A stretch of 64,000 nucleotides of DNA from positions 1 to 64,000 of the forward strand of contig NZ_VOLS01000007.1 of the NCBI RefSeq assembly GCF_007954265.1, in the 5' to 3' direction. Made by a program: the position numbers and the translations under genes. Source of the DNA: Colwellia sp. C1TZA3. GTDB taxonomy: Bacteria; Pseudomonadota; Gammaproteobacteria; Enterobacterales; Alteromonadaceae. Positions 46,501 to 54,252 of this stretch are shown here, in pieces; position 1 is the stretch's first letter, and every line of letters starts with the position of its first letter. The notes beneath the pieces are model-generated. The model did no database searches, had not been told where the DNA came from, and saw only the letters and a program-made list of their open reading frames with translations.

Positions 46501-49500
46501 CTGCCAAGGTTACCGGCCTAGAACGCGATGACCTTATTGGTACTGATTTTTCTAATTACTTTACCCAGCCTGACCAAGCCCAGAAAGGCTACCAACAGGT
46601 ATTCGCCCAAGGCTTTGTTACCGATTATCCGCTGACTATTCGCCACAAAGAGGGTCGTCTAGTTGACGTGCTATACAACGCCTCAGTGTATAAAGATGTT
46701 AATGGTAAGGTGCTGGGGGTGTTCGCCTCTGCGCGTGATGTCACCGAGCAAAAGCAAACCTCTCAATACGCCCGTAGTTTAATCGAGGCAAGTTTAGATC
46801 CCTTGGTCACCATCAGCCCAGAAGGCAAGATCACTGACGTTAACGAAGCCACCGCCAAAGTTACCGGCGTGGAGCGTGATGATCTTATCGGTACCGATTT
46901 CTCTAATTACTTTACCCAGCCCGAACAGGCCCGTGAAGGTTATCAGCAGGTTTTTGCCAAAGGCTTTGTTACCGATTACTCACTCACTATTCGCCACAAA
47001 GATGGCCATCTGGTCGAGGTACTTTATAACGCCTCGGTTTATAAAGATGCCAATGGCAACGTGCTCGGCGTATTCGCTGCTGCGCGTGACGTTACCGAAC
47101 AAAAGCAAGCTGAGGCCGAAATTGTCGAGCAATCGAAAATTCTCGAACGCCAAAACTGGATTGGCGAAGGTCAGCGCATGCTGAGTGAGCGTATGCAGGG
47201 TGAACAAAATGTTGGCAAACTGTCGAATGATATCATTACCTGTCTTGCCGAACGGATCGGTGCACAAGTCGGTGCGCTGTTTCTGCTTAAGGACAATTCG
47301 CTGAAATTGAGTGGACGATTTGCTTATCGCAGTCACCCTGGCGTGCCAGATAATTTTTCCCTCGGCGAAGGTCTGGTAGGCCAAGCAGCGGCGGGAGGCA
47401 AAGCTATGGTGATGAACGATATACCCGATGATTATCTGTTGGTTGGTTCGTCTTTGGGTCAGATTGTGCCTAAAAGTGTCTTGGCAATGCCGATATTCTT
47501 TGAAGACCAAGTAGAGAGTGTCATTGAACTGGCTTCGATGGTGCCCTTGTCAGATCTGCATAAAGAATTTCTCAACAGTACCGCACTGGGCATAGGTATT
47601 GCACTGCAGACCGCCCGTTCTAGACAACGACAAAAGGAATTGCTACTGGAAACACAGCGCCAGTCGGATGAACTGCAACAACAACAAAGAGAACTGAAAG
47701 TCGCCAACGAAGAACTCGTCGAGCAATCACGACTGGTCAGATTATCTGAAGAAAAACTCAAGAGCCAGCAAGAGGAGCTACAGGTCACCAATGAAGAGTT
47801 GGAAGAGAAAAACGAACTATTGCAGCGCCAAAAGCAAGAGGTTGAGCGCGCCCGTAAAGGTGTAGAAGACAAAGCAACAGAGCTGGCTTTGGCCAGTAAG
47901 TACAAATCTGAATTCCTTGCCAATATGTCACATGAACTGCGTACGCCACTCAACAGCCTGCTGCTGCTAGCGCAGGGATTAGAGCGAAATAAAGAAGGAA
48001 ACCTGACCGAAGAGCAAGTGCAATCTGCCCAGATAATCCATGGCAGCGGTGGTGATCTATTAACCTTGATCAACGATATCCTTGACCTGTCAAAGATAGA
48101 GGCTGGCAAGATGAGCTTGTCTCCTAGTACGGTTCGCGTGGAAGAACTCGCGTCAAGAGTCCGCTCTTCTTTCGAACATATGGCTATCGACAAAGGCCTG
48201 AGCCTAGCACTGATAATAGAAAAGCATACTCCGGTGGAGATTTTCAGCGATCGTACACGCGTCGAACAGGTGATCCGTAACCTGATGTCGAATGCCCTCA
48301 AGTTCACTGAACGCGGTAGTGTGGAGATTAGTTTTGGTCAACCTTCAGCCGACACCGATCTATCAAGCAGCGGCCTTGATCCTGAACGTTGTATTGCCAT
48401 CGCGGTGAAAGACACCGGTATTGGCATCGAGCTCAAGCAACAGATGGTTATTTTTCAAGCCTTCCAGCAAGCTGACGGGTCTACCGCTAGGCAATATGGC
48501 GGCACAGGCTTAGGCTTGTCTATTTCGCGTGAACTGGCCAAACTGCTCGGTGGTGAAATTCAACTGGCAAGTGAACTAGGTCAAGGTTCTATATTTACGC
48601 TCTATTTACCTTTAGCCGTGGAGGCAACGCAAGACGATCCAAATACTGACATCAAAGAGATTGAAATCCAGCGTACTGAAATTGAGAGTGTCGCAAGTAA
48701 CATCAAACGTCAGAAAATTCGACACAGCAAAGCTCAGCCAACCAGTTTGGTTGCTAACAAAGACCAGCATATTCACGGCTCAGAAAAAGTTATGCTTATT
48801 ATTGAGGACGACCCAATATTTGCGAAAATTCTTTATCAAAAATGCCAAGATCAAGGCTTCAGAACGCTAGTAGCACTAACTGGTGAATCTGGCTTGGAAA
48901 TAGCAAGTTCACATCAGCCAAACGCCATTATTCTCGACATTAAGCTGCCCGGTATTGATGGCTGGAGTGTGCTGGAAAATTTGAAAGGTGACATTAATAC
49001 TCGTCATATCCCCGTGCACATTGTTTCAGCCGAGGAAGCCGAAATGAAATCACGTGTCAAAGGTGCGATCGGCTATGCCGCTAAGCCGCTTAAACAGGAC
49101 GATGTTGACTTACTATTTAGTAAATTAAACAAAATTTATACCAACACCAGAAAGCGCGTGTTAGTGGTTGAAGACGACGCAGATGTATTGCAACAAACTA
49201 TTGCACTAATCGCCTGTGACGACATTGACGTAGATGCGACCAGCACCGGCGCTGAAACTCTGCAAGCCTTGCGTAACCAGCATTATGATTGCATGGTACT
49301 AGATTTCAAACTGCCAGATATGGATGGTGATGCCATAGTAAAAATACTGGCAGCAGAGGGCATAAAGCTACCTCCGATCATAGTGTCGACGGCTCGCGAC
49401 TTAACAAGTGCTGAAGAAGAAACGCTACGCCTGCACGCGCATAGCATCATTGTAAAAGACGTTCGATCTCATGAACGCTTACTTGATGAGGTGTCACTGT

Positions 49501-49952
49501 TTCTGCATCGGGTGGTGGACGACATGCCAGTGGCTAAACGCAAAATAATCCAGCGCCTAAATGATACTGACGAACTGTTGCGCGACAAAAAAATACTCAT
49601 CGTCGATGACGATATGCGTACCACCTTTGCGATGTCACGTTTACTCAGTGAACGCGGCATGAAGCCGATTAAGGCTGAGAACGGCAAACGGGCTCTGCAA
49701 TTGTTGGCGGAACAACCTGACGTCGAACTGGTGCTGATGGACATTATGATGCCTGTGATGGATGGCTACACCACCATGGCGCGAATTCGCAGTCAGGAGC
49801 AATTTCTCAAACTACCCATTATCGCGCTTACCGCTAAGGCCATGCCCGAGGATCGAAAAAAATGCATAGTGGCCGGTGCCAGCGATTATTTACCAAAACC
49901 TGTGGATGCTGAAAAGTTGATGTCGATGATGCGTGTATGGTTGTATCGATGA
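43497..49952 (+). CDS. Giant cytoplasmic hybrid histidine kinase: 10 PAS, GAF, HisKA, HATPase, 3 REC
   Basis: The 2151-residue protein has no signal peptide or membrane segment. PAS 1 (about 20-136) is followed by a different PAS (about 137-270). Eight consecutive near-identical 117-residue PAS units follow (272-1207), each starting YARSLIEASLDPLVTISP and ending RDVTEQKQ. Then come a GAF domain (about 1239-1374) and a coiled coil (about 1375-1465). The HisKA domain has SHELRTPLNS (His1479), and the HATPase has NLMSNALKFTERG (Asn1599) and GGTGLGLSIS. Three receivers follow with Asp1814, Asp1936 and Asp2082. Codon use is more GC-rich than in the flanks. It heads an operon with cheR, cheB, a receiver gene, kaiB and kaiC, so it is the likely sensory input or phosphate donor. 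Ligand unknown. Confidence 0.95.
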   Translation: MSKVKSSAANFRSQINNNAYTRSLIEASLDPLVMISPDGKITDVNEATIKVTGVGRDDLIGTDFSSYFTESEQAREGYQQVFAKGFVTDYPLTIRHQDGYLVDVLYNASVYKDVNGEVLGVFAAARDVTESRRVAHDFEETKNLLDNILQSSSKYSIIGKDLNHHVLSWNEGAVRNYGYSADEVLGKNSEILHVQEDIESGVVKKLLKTAYDKGMAEGEFLRIRKDGSQFVANVVVTRRNDIAGKPVGYLLMSNDITEKKLAEEHARASSQYARSLIEASLDPLVTISPNGKITDVNEATAKVTGVARDDLIGTDFSNYFTQPDQAQEGYLQVFAQGFVTDYPLTIRNKDGRLVDVLYNASVYKDINGEVLGVFAAARDVTEQKQTSQYARSLIEASLDPLVTISPEGKITDVNEATAKVTGVARDELIGTDFSNYFTEPDQAREGYQQVFAKGFVTDYPLTIRHKDSRLIDVLYNASVYKDVNGEVLGVFASARDVTEQKQTSQYARSLIEASLDPLVTISPAGKITDVNEATAKVTGVERDELIGTDFSNYFTQPDQAREGYQQVFANGFVTDYPLTIRHKDNRLIDVLYNASVYKDVNGEVLGVFASARDVTEQKQTSQYARSLIEASLDPLVTISPAGKITDVNEATAKVTGVERDDLIGTDFSNYFTEPDQAREGYLQVFAKGFVTDYPLTIRHQDGRLVDVLYNASVYKDVNGEVLGVFASARDVTEQKHASQYARSLIEASLDPLVTISPEGKITDVNEATAKVTGLERDDLIGTDFSNYFTQPDQAREGYQQVFAKGFVTDYPLTIRHQDGHLVDVLYNASVYKDANGKVLGVFASARDVTEQKQTSQYARSLIEASLDPLVTISPEGKITDVNEATAKVTGLERDDLIGTDFSNYFTEQDQAREGYQKVFAQGFVTDYPLTIHHKDGRLIDVLYNASVYKDVNGEVLGVFASARDVTEQKQASQYARSLIEASLDPLVTISPEGKITDVNEATAKVTGLERDDLIGTDFSNYFTQPDQAQKGYQQVFAQGFVTDYPLTIRHKEGRLVDVLYNASVYKDVNGKVLGVFASARDVTEQKQTSQYARSLIEASLDPLVTISPEGKITDVNEATAKVTGVERDDLIGTDFSNYFTQPEQAREGYQQVFAKGFVTDYSLTIRHKDGHLVEVLYNASVYKDANGNVLGVFAAARDVTEQKQAEAEIVEQSKILERQNWIGEGQRMLSERMQGEQNVGKLSNDIITCLAERIGAQVGALFLLKDNSLKLSGRFAYRSHPGVPDNFSLGEGLVGQAAAGGKAMVMNDIPDDYLLVGSSLGQIVPKSVLAMPIFFEDQVESVIELASMVPLSDLHKEFLNSTALGIGIALQTARSRQRQKELLLETQRQSDELQQQQRELKVANEELVEQSRLVRLSEEKLKSQQEELQVTNEELEEKNELLQRQKQEVERARKGVEDKATELALASKYKSEFLANMSHELRTPLNSLLLLAQGLERNKEGNLTEEQVQSAQIIHGSGGDLLTLINDILDLSKIEAGKMSLSPSTVRVEELASRVRSSFEHMAIDKGLSLALIIEKHTPVEIFSDRTRVEQVIRNLMSNALKFTERGSVEISFGQPSADTDLSSSGLDPERCIAIAVKDTGIGIELKQQMVIFQAFQQADGSTARQYGGTGLGLSISRELAKLLGGEIQLASELGQGSIFTLYLPLAVEATQDDPNTDIKEIEIQRTEIESVASNIKRQKIRHSKAQPTSLVANKDQHIHGSEKVMLIIEDDPIFAKILYQKCQDQGFRTLVALTGESGLEIASSHQPNAIILDIKLPGIDGWSVLENLKGDINTRHIPVHIVSAEEAEMKSRVKGAIGYAAKPLKQDDVDLLFSKLNKIYTNTRKRVLVVEDDADVLQQTIALIACDDIDVDATSTGAETLQALRNQHYDCMVLDFKLPDMDGDAIVKILAAEGIKLPPIIVSTARDLTSAEEETLRLHAHSIIVKDVRSHERLLDEVSLFLHRVVDDMPVAKRKIIQRLNDTDELLRDKKILIVDDDMRTTFAMSRLLSERGMKPIKAENGKRALQLLAEQPDVELVLMDIMMPVMDGYTTMARIRSQEQFLKLPIIALTAKAMPEDRKKCIVAGASDYLPKPVDAEKLMSMMRVWLYR
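43554..43904 (+). repeat. Outlying copy of the 351-bp PAS repeat unit
   Basis: This first copy of the 117-codon PAS unit is separated from the tandem block by a different PAS domain. It is clearly more diverged (TIKVTGVGRDDLIGTDFSSY), suggesting it is the ancestral unit. Confidence 0.9.
44310..47117 (+). repeat. Eight tandem 351-bp repeats encoding near-identical PAS domains
   Basis: Units begin at 44310, 44661, 45012, 45363, 45714, 46065, 46416 and 46767, an exact 351-bp spacing. Protein differences are few: for example GVAR, GVER or GLER before D(D/E)LIGTDFSNYFT, and KQTS or KHAS at the joints. Third-base changes are more frequent than amino-acid changes, so the copies are not all brand-new. 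Confidence 0.97.
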
Positions 49953-49980
49953 ATACTATTAATCTTAAGCGAGCTATATA

Positions 49981-50811
49981 GTGCAAAGCATCGACGCAGA
50001 AATAATGACTGTTGATACTATGTTGGAAGACATTTATCAACACTACGGTTACGACTTTCGTGGTTATGCGCGCGCGTCAATAGAGCGGCGCATTAAGTTA
50101 TTTTTAGCCGATTCAGACTACCCATCTGTTTTAAAAGTGATGCCAAAATTGCTCAATGATGGTGAATTCTTTGCCAAATTTGTTAGCTATTTATCGGTCT
50201 CAGTGACCGAATTTTTTCGCGATCCCGAGGTCTACCGGGTCGTTAGAGAACAAGTAGTGCCGCTGTTGAAAACCTGGTCACATATTAAAATCTGGCATGC
50301 TGGTTGTGCCACCGGCGAGGAAGTTTATTCGCTGGCTATCGTTCTAAAAGAAGAGGGACTATACGATCGCACGACCATTTATGCCACCGACATCAGTGAA
50401 GACGCCATTACGAAGGCGCAGCAGGGCATTTATAACATGGCAACAATGCGCGACGACACCTTAAAATACCAGCGCACAGGTGGTAAAACCTCGTTTTCAG
50501 ACTATTACCATGCACGCTATGATGCCGTTGCTATGAGTGCTGCGCTAAAAGAGCGCATGGTTTTTTCGACTCACAATCTGGCTTCTGATAGTAGCTTTGG
50601 CGAAATACACCTGATTTTTTGTCGTAATGTAATGATCTATTTCAACCAAGAATTAAAAAACCGAGCCCTAGGCCTGTTTACTGAAAGCTTAGTGCATGGT
50701 GGTTTCCTTTGTCTTGGCAGCAAAGAAGATATTCGTTTTTCCAATGTTTCTCATCGCTACCAAGTGCTTGCTGACAAAGAAAAAATTTATCGAAAACTGG
50801 GTGTTTTATGA
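49981..50811 (+). CDS. cheR: CheR-type protein-glutamate methyltransferase
   Basis: CheR methylates glutamates of chemoreceptors using S-adenosylmethionine. The 276-residue protein has the N-terminal helical domain (YDFRGYARASIERRI) and the CheR core: LSVSVTEFFRDPEVYR, SAM-binding WHAGCATGEEVYSLAI (about residues 103-118), and FCRNVMIYFNQELKN. No TPR or receptor-binding tail is present. No chemoreceptor gene is nearby, so its substrate may be a non-classical protein such as the PAS kinase (inference). It starts at GTG 49981, 28 bases after the kinase, and overlaps cheB by ATGA. Confidence 0.93.
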   Translation: MQSIDAEIMTVDTMLEDIYQHYGYDFRGYARASIERRIKLFLADSDYPSVLKVMPKLLNDGEFFAKFVSYLSVSVTEFFRDPEVYRVVREQVVPLLKTWSHIKIWHAGCATGEEVYSLAIVLKEEGLYDRTTIYATDISEDAITKAQQGIYNMATMRDDTLKYQRTGGKTSFSDYYHARYDAVAMSAALKERMVFSTHNLASDSSFGEIHLIFCRNVMIYFNQELKNRALGLFTESLVHGGFLCLGSKEDIRFSNVSHRYQVLADKEKIYRKLGVL

Positions 50812-51449
50812 GTTACCGTGCCATCGTCATTGGTGGTTCATCAGGCAGTTATACTGCGCTTAGCAGTGTACTGGGCATGTTGCCAGCAGATTTTTCGTTA
50901 CCGATTATTATTGTGCTGCACCTACATCCCACCGACAGCGAAGGTTTCGCTGAGCATCTGGGCCATGAAACTCCGCTGACAGTCATCGAGCCCTGCGACA
51001 AGCAAATGACCCAGCCCGGCTGCGTCTACACAGTGCCGGCTAACTATCACATGTTGCTTGAGCGCGATGGCAGCATAGCATTATCAGTAGACAAAAAAGT
51101 AAATTGGTCACGCCCTTCCATCGACGTTTTGTTTGAAAGTGCTGCGTGCGCGTGGCAAGCACAGCTTATTGCTGTGCTGCTTTCAGGCGCTAATTGCGAT
51201 GGTATGCAAGGTATGCTTGCTGTTCAGCAAGCGGGTGGCTACAACATTGCTCAGGACCCAACCAGCACTAAAAACCCGGTGATGCCACAAGCGGCAATTA
51301 CGGCTGGCGCAATAGACGAGGTACTGAGCACACAAAATATTGCTAAGCGATTGATCGACTTAGCTGCACTGGAGCATTGCGCGCCAAAGCCGCGGTCACT
51401 CGCCAGCACCCGCTTATTAAAGTTACTGCCAAAGGACTCACGCAGATGA
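50808..51449 (+). CDS. cheB: CheB-type methylesterase domain protein without receiver
   Basis: CheB removes methyl esters from chemoreceptors. This 213-residue form contains only the catalytic domain: nucleophile Ser11 in VIGGSSGSYTAL, His in IVLHLHPTDSEG, and Asp in LLSGANCDGMQGM. PVMPQAAITAGAIDEVLS follows near the end. The N-terminal receiver of classic CheB is missing, so activity is not set by direct phosphorylation. The stop overlaps the start of the receiver gene (ATGA), which might supply that control as a separate protein (inference). Confidence 0.92.
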   Translation: MSYRAIVIGGSSGSYTALSSVLGMLPADFSLPIIIVLHLHPTDSEGFAEHLGHETPLTVIEPCDKQMTQPGCVYTVPANYHMLLERDGSIALSVDKKVNWSRPSIDVLFESAACAWQAQLIAVLLSGANCDGMQGMLAVQQAGGYNIAQDPTSTKNPVMPQAAITAGAIDEVLSTQNIAKRLIDLAALEHCAPKPRSLASTRLLKLLPKDSRR

Positions 51450-52306
51450 AAAACACACAAAAAATTCTTATCGTTGACGATCGCAAAGAAAACCTAATAG
51501 CCTTGCGTCTGGTACTAAGCGATCTCAACCTCGACGTTGAGATCATCGAGGCGAGTAATGGCAACGACGCTCTTGCGGCCACCTTACAGCATCGCTTTAG
51601 CCTCGCGATATTAGACATCATGATGCCGGGCATGGATGGTTACGAACTGGCCAGCTATCTGCGCGGCGACGAAAAAACAAAATTAACGCCTATTATTTTT
51701 GTCTCCGCCGCACACACCGACGAACAAGACGTGTTCAAAGGTTATGAAGTCGGGGGTATTGATTACATTGTTAAGCCCATTGTGCCGCAAATATTGCTCG
51801 GTAAAGTGAAGTTGTTTCTCGAGATGGACCGTTACCGTGAGGCATTAGCCGAGAAATTAAGTGAAGAGCTAGAACGGCGTTATACTCTGGCCAATGTACC
51901 AGAAGTGTCTTCAGTTCTCATCGACACCGAATCGTTGTCAACCTCCAACAAGGAAAAATTTCAGGCCTTGGTTCAGCGCTATAGTCAGGCATTGATGCAA
52001 GCGGTTGAGAACTTGATCCTAAAAGTAGGCCACCCAGTGGCAGAGCAGCTTCGCGCGATCGCACAGGAGTTAGGTAAGCTGTTTGCCACCTCCCGAGACG
52101 TCGCAGAATTGCATTCCCTTGCACTGGCAAGAACAACCAAACAAGTGCCACCGCTAAAGGCTAAAGCGATTATCGAAGAAGGTCGATTTGTCGTACTCGA
52201 GGTAATGGGCAACCTATCTACTTATTATCGCCAGCGTGGTCCACAAACAGAGCCTAACTGCCATGAGAGCACAGAAAAAACAAACCTAAGGAAGGCACAT
52301 GATTAA
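51446..52306 (+). CDS. Response regulator with C-terminal RsbU-N/KaiA-like helical domain
   Basis: The 286-residue protein begins with a complete receiver domain (residues 1 to about 122): acidic pair in ILIVDDRKEN, phosphoacceptor Asp57 in LAILDIMMPGMDG, Ser87 and Lys110. A charged helix (about 125-145) leads to a C-terminal all-helical domain (about 170-275). This includes FQALVQRYSQALMQAVENL and SRDVAELHSLALARTTKQV, and ends EGRFVVLEVMGNLSTYYR. The spacing resembles the RsbU N-terminal domain, which belongs to the same helical superfamily as the KaiA C-terminal domain. Cyanobacterial KaiA also pairs a receiver-like domain with that helical bundle. ATG 51446 overlaps the cheB stop; kaiB overlaps its end by eight bases. 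The domain match is from memory and unverified. Confidence 0.85.
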   Translation: MKNTQKILIVDDRKENLIALRLVLSDLNLDVEIIEASNGNDALAATLQHRFSLAILDIMMPGMDGYELASYLRGDEKTKLTPIIFVSAAHTDEQDVFKGYEVGGIDYIVKPIVPQILLGKVKLFLEMDRYREALAEKLSEELERRYTLANVPEVSSVLIDTESLSTSNKEKFQALVQRYSQALMQAVENLILKVGHPVAEQLRAIAQELGKLFATSRDVAELHSLALARTTKQVPPLKAKAIIEEGRFVVLEVMGNLSTYYRQRGPQTEPNCHESTEKTNLRKAHD

Positions 52307-52610
52307 GTATAAATTGACCTTGTATGTGACCGGAAAAACCGCCCGTTCAGCTGCCGCCATTAACAATATTACCCAAATCTGCGAGCAAGAGCTCCAAGGT
52401 GATTATGATATTACTGTGGTTGATGTTATCGAACATCCTGAAATTGCCGAGGAGCAGAAAATTATGGCGACTCCTACGCTGGTGAAAACAAAACCCGAAC
52501 CTTCGCGTCGGGTTATTGGTGATATCAATGCGACAAAACCTGTTCTACTTAATCTTGATATCGTCTCTGAGCATAATTCAGCACCCGATATAGAGGAAGT
52601 TTCCTTATGA
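52299..52610 (+). CDS. kaiB: Circadian clock protein KaiB homologue
   Basis: KaiB is a fold-switching thioredoxin-like protein that binds the KaiC CI ring and counteracts KaiA. The 103-residue product shows the family line LTLYVTGKTARSAAAINNI, then TVVDVIEHPEIAEEQKIMAT and PTLVKTKPEPSRRVIGD, and an acidic tail (DIEEVSL). The AEEQKIMATPTLVK segment is the part that changes fold in cyanobacterial KaiB. AAGGAAGG precedes the ATG, and the stop overlaps kaiC by ATGA. Tight kaiB-kaiC coupling supports a working pair. Confidence 0.95.
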   Translation: MIKYKLTLYVTGKTARSAAAINNITQICEQELQGDYDITVVDVIEHPEIAEEQKIMATPTLVKTKPEPSRRVIGDINATKPVLLNLDIVSEHNSAPDIEEVSL

Positions 52611-54130
52611 AACCAGCAACGAAACAGTTGACAAACACACTCGGAAAAGTTGTAACTGGCATTAGTGGCTTAGACTACATCGCTTTTGGTGGTTTGCCCA
52701 AAGACCGTACTACACTCGTGGTAGGTACCTCGGGTAGCTCAAAAACCTTACTTGCCATCCAGTTTTTAGTTGAAGGTATTCGCAAGGGTGAGCACGGGGT
52801 GTTTGTTACTTTTGAAGAATCGCCAGAAGACATTATGCGCAACGTCAGTGGTTTTGGTTGGGACCTCGAACAGTACGTAAACGAAGGCAAGCTTGCTTTC
52901 GTTGATGCGAGTCCTCAACTCGATCATCGCGATATCGAAATTGGCAGTTATGACCTCGGCGCCCTAGTGGCGCGGCTCAATTACGCGGTTAAAAAAGTGC
53001 AGGCGCAACGCCTGTCAGTCGATTCATTAGGCAGTATTTTTGGACAATTAACCGCCACCGAAATTGTGCGCCGAGAACTGCATCAAATATTCATGAAACT
53101 GAAAACCTTAAGTGTCACCTCGATGGTGACAGCTGAACGCACCGAAGAGTACGGCGCCTTAGCGCGTTATGGCGTAGAAGAATTTGCCGCTGACAATGTT
53201 ATTATTTTGCGCAATGTGCTCGATTCGGAAAGACGTCGTCGCACACTCGAAATTCTGAAATTCCGTGGAAGCGATCATTGCAAAGGCGAATATCCATTTT
53301 CCATCACGGTAGAAGACGGCATTATTGTGATCCCGCTAGGCGAAACCCGACTAGAGCAAAAATCATCCAAGCAGCGAGCTTCTTCTGGCAACGACGTGCT
53401 TAACGAAATGTCGGGCGGCGGCTATTTTCGAGACTCCATTGTGCTGCTCTCTGGCGCTACCGGTTGTGGCAAAACCTTGCTTGCCAGCACGTTCGTTGTA
53501 GCTGAGCAAGGTCCAGAGGAGCGCACACTGTTTTTCGCTTATGAAGAGAGCCGCGAGCAGTTGACACGCAATGCCGACGGCTGGGGTATCGATTTTAAAA
53601 AGCTGGAACAAAGCGGCCAGTTAAAAATTATTTGTAATTACCCTGAATTTCTATCGCTTGAAGATCATCTGTTGCTGATAAAAAAATCTATCGCAGAGTT
53701 TAAACCCACACGCATTGCCGTTGACAGTCTGTCGGCATTAGAGCGCGTAGCCTCGGGTAAATCGTTTCGGGAGTTCGTCATCGGCCTCACTTCATTTATC
53801 AAAAATGAGCAGATATTGGGGATGTTCACTGTCGCAACGCCTGATTTGCTAGGCAGCGCATCGGTCACCGACGAACACATTTCCACCATTACAGATACCA
53901 TCATTATGCTGCGTTATGTCGAAATGTTTGGTGAAGTACACCGTGGTATCATGGTGCTGAAAATGCGTGGTTCAATGCACGACAAGGGCATTCGGCAATA
54001 TCAAGTTGACAGTCAAGGTATGCACATTGGTGGCCAGTTTCATGGCATCAGCGGCATTTTGTCTGGTAATCCAGTGCATGTACCGCAAAACGACTACGAT
54101 CGTATCGGCACTTTGTTCCAAGAAGAATAA
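52607..54130 (+). CDS. kaiC: Circadian clock ATPase/kinase KaiC homologue
   Basis: The 507-residue protein has two RecA-like rings, CI (about 15-245) and CII (about 255-490). CI has Walker A GTSGSSKTLLA, with Ser in place of the usual Gly before Lys, and catalytic EE in VTFEESPED. CII has GATGCGKTLLA and FAYEESREQ. The autophosphorylation cluster is intact: Thr421, Ser426 and Thr427 (VTDEHISTITDTI), aligned to Thr426, Ser431 and Thr432 of Synechococcus KaiC. The C-terminal arm (HDKGIRQYQVDSQGMHIGG) that KaiA grips in cyanobacteria is present. No kaiA is seen; the receiver gene upstream may replace it. KaiC can be expected to cycle through phosphorylation states, but rhythm is unproven. Confidence 0.95.
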   Translation: MKPATKQLTNTLGKVVTGISGLDYIAFGGLPKDRTTLVVGTSGSSKTLLAIQFLVEGIRKGEHGVFVTFEESPEDIMRNVSGFGWDLEQYVNEGKLAFVDASPQLDHRDIEIGSYDLGALVARLNYAVKKVQAQRLSVDSLGSIFGQLTATEIVRRELHQIFMKLKTLSVTSMVTAERTEEYGALARYGVEEFAADNVIILRNVLDSERRRRTLEILKFRGSDHCKGEYPFSITVEDGIIVIPLGETRLEQKSSKQRASSGNDVLNEMSGGGYFRDSIVLLSGATGCGKTLLASTFVVAEQGPEERTLFFAYEESREQLTRNADGWGIDFKKLEQSGQLKIICNYPEFLSLEDHLLLIKKSIAEFKPTRIAVDSLSALERVASGKSFREFVIGLTSFIKNEQILGMFTVATPDLLGSASVTDEHISTITDTIIMLRYVEMFGEVHRGIMVLKMRGSMHDKGIRQYQVDSQGMHIGGQFHGISGILSGNPVHVPQNDYDRIGTLFQEE

Positions 54131-54252
54131 GAAAAATAAATAAGCCATATTCAATGCGTAAAGCACCTACCGGTGTTATTACAACGGGATATGCCTAATA
54201 GCATAATAAGTTAGTGGCGAAAAAGCCAATCAATAGCGAAGGAAGTACACGG

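Noticed and set aside
44310-47117. Regular 351-bp spacing considered as CRISPR or other non-coding array
   Set aside because: The repeats are in frame and encode PAS domains; units are far too long for CRISPR and have no distinct spacers.
47459-48307. Long minus-strand frame opposite the PAS kinase
   Set aside because: It is Ser/Arg-rich antisense shadow of the kinase coding strand with no ribosome site or family match.
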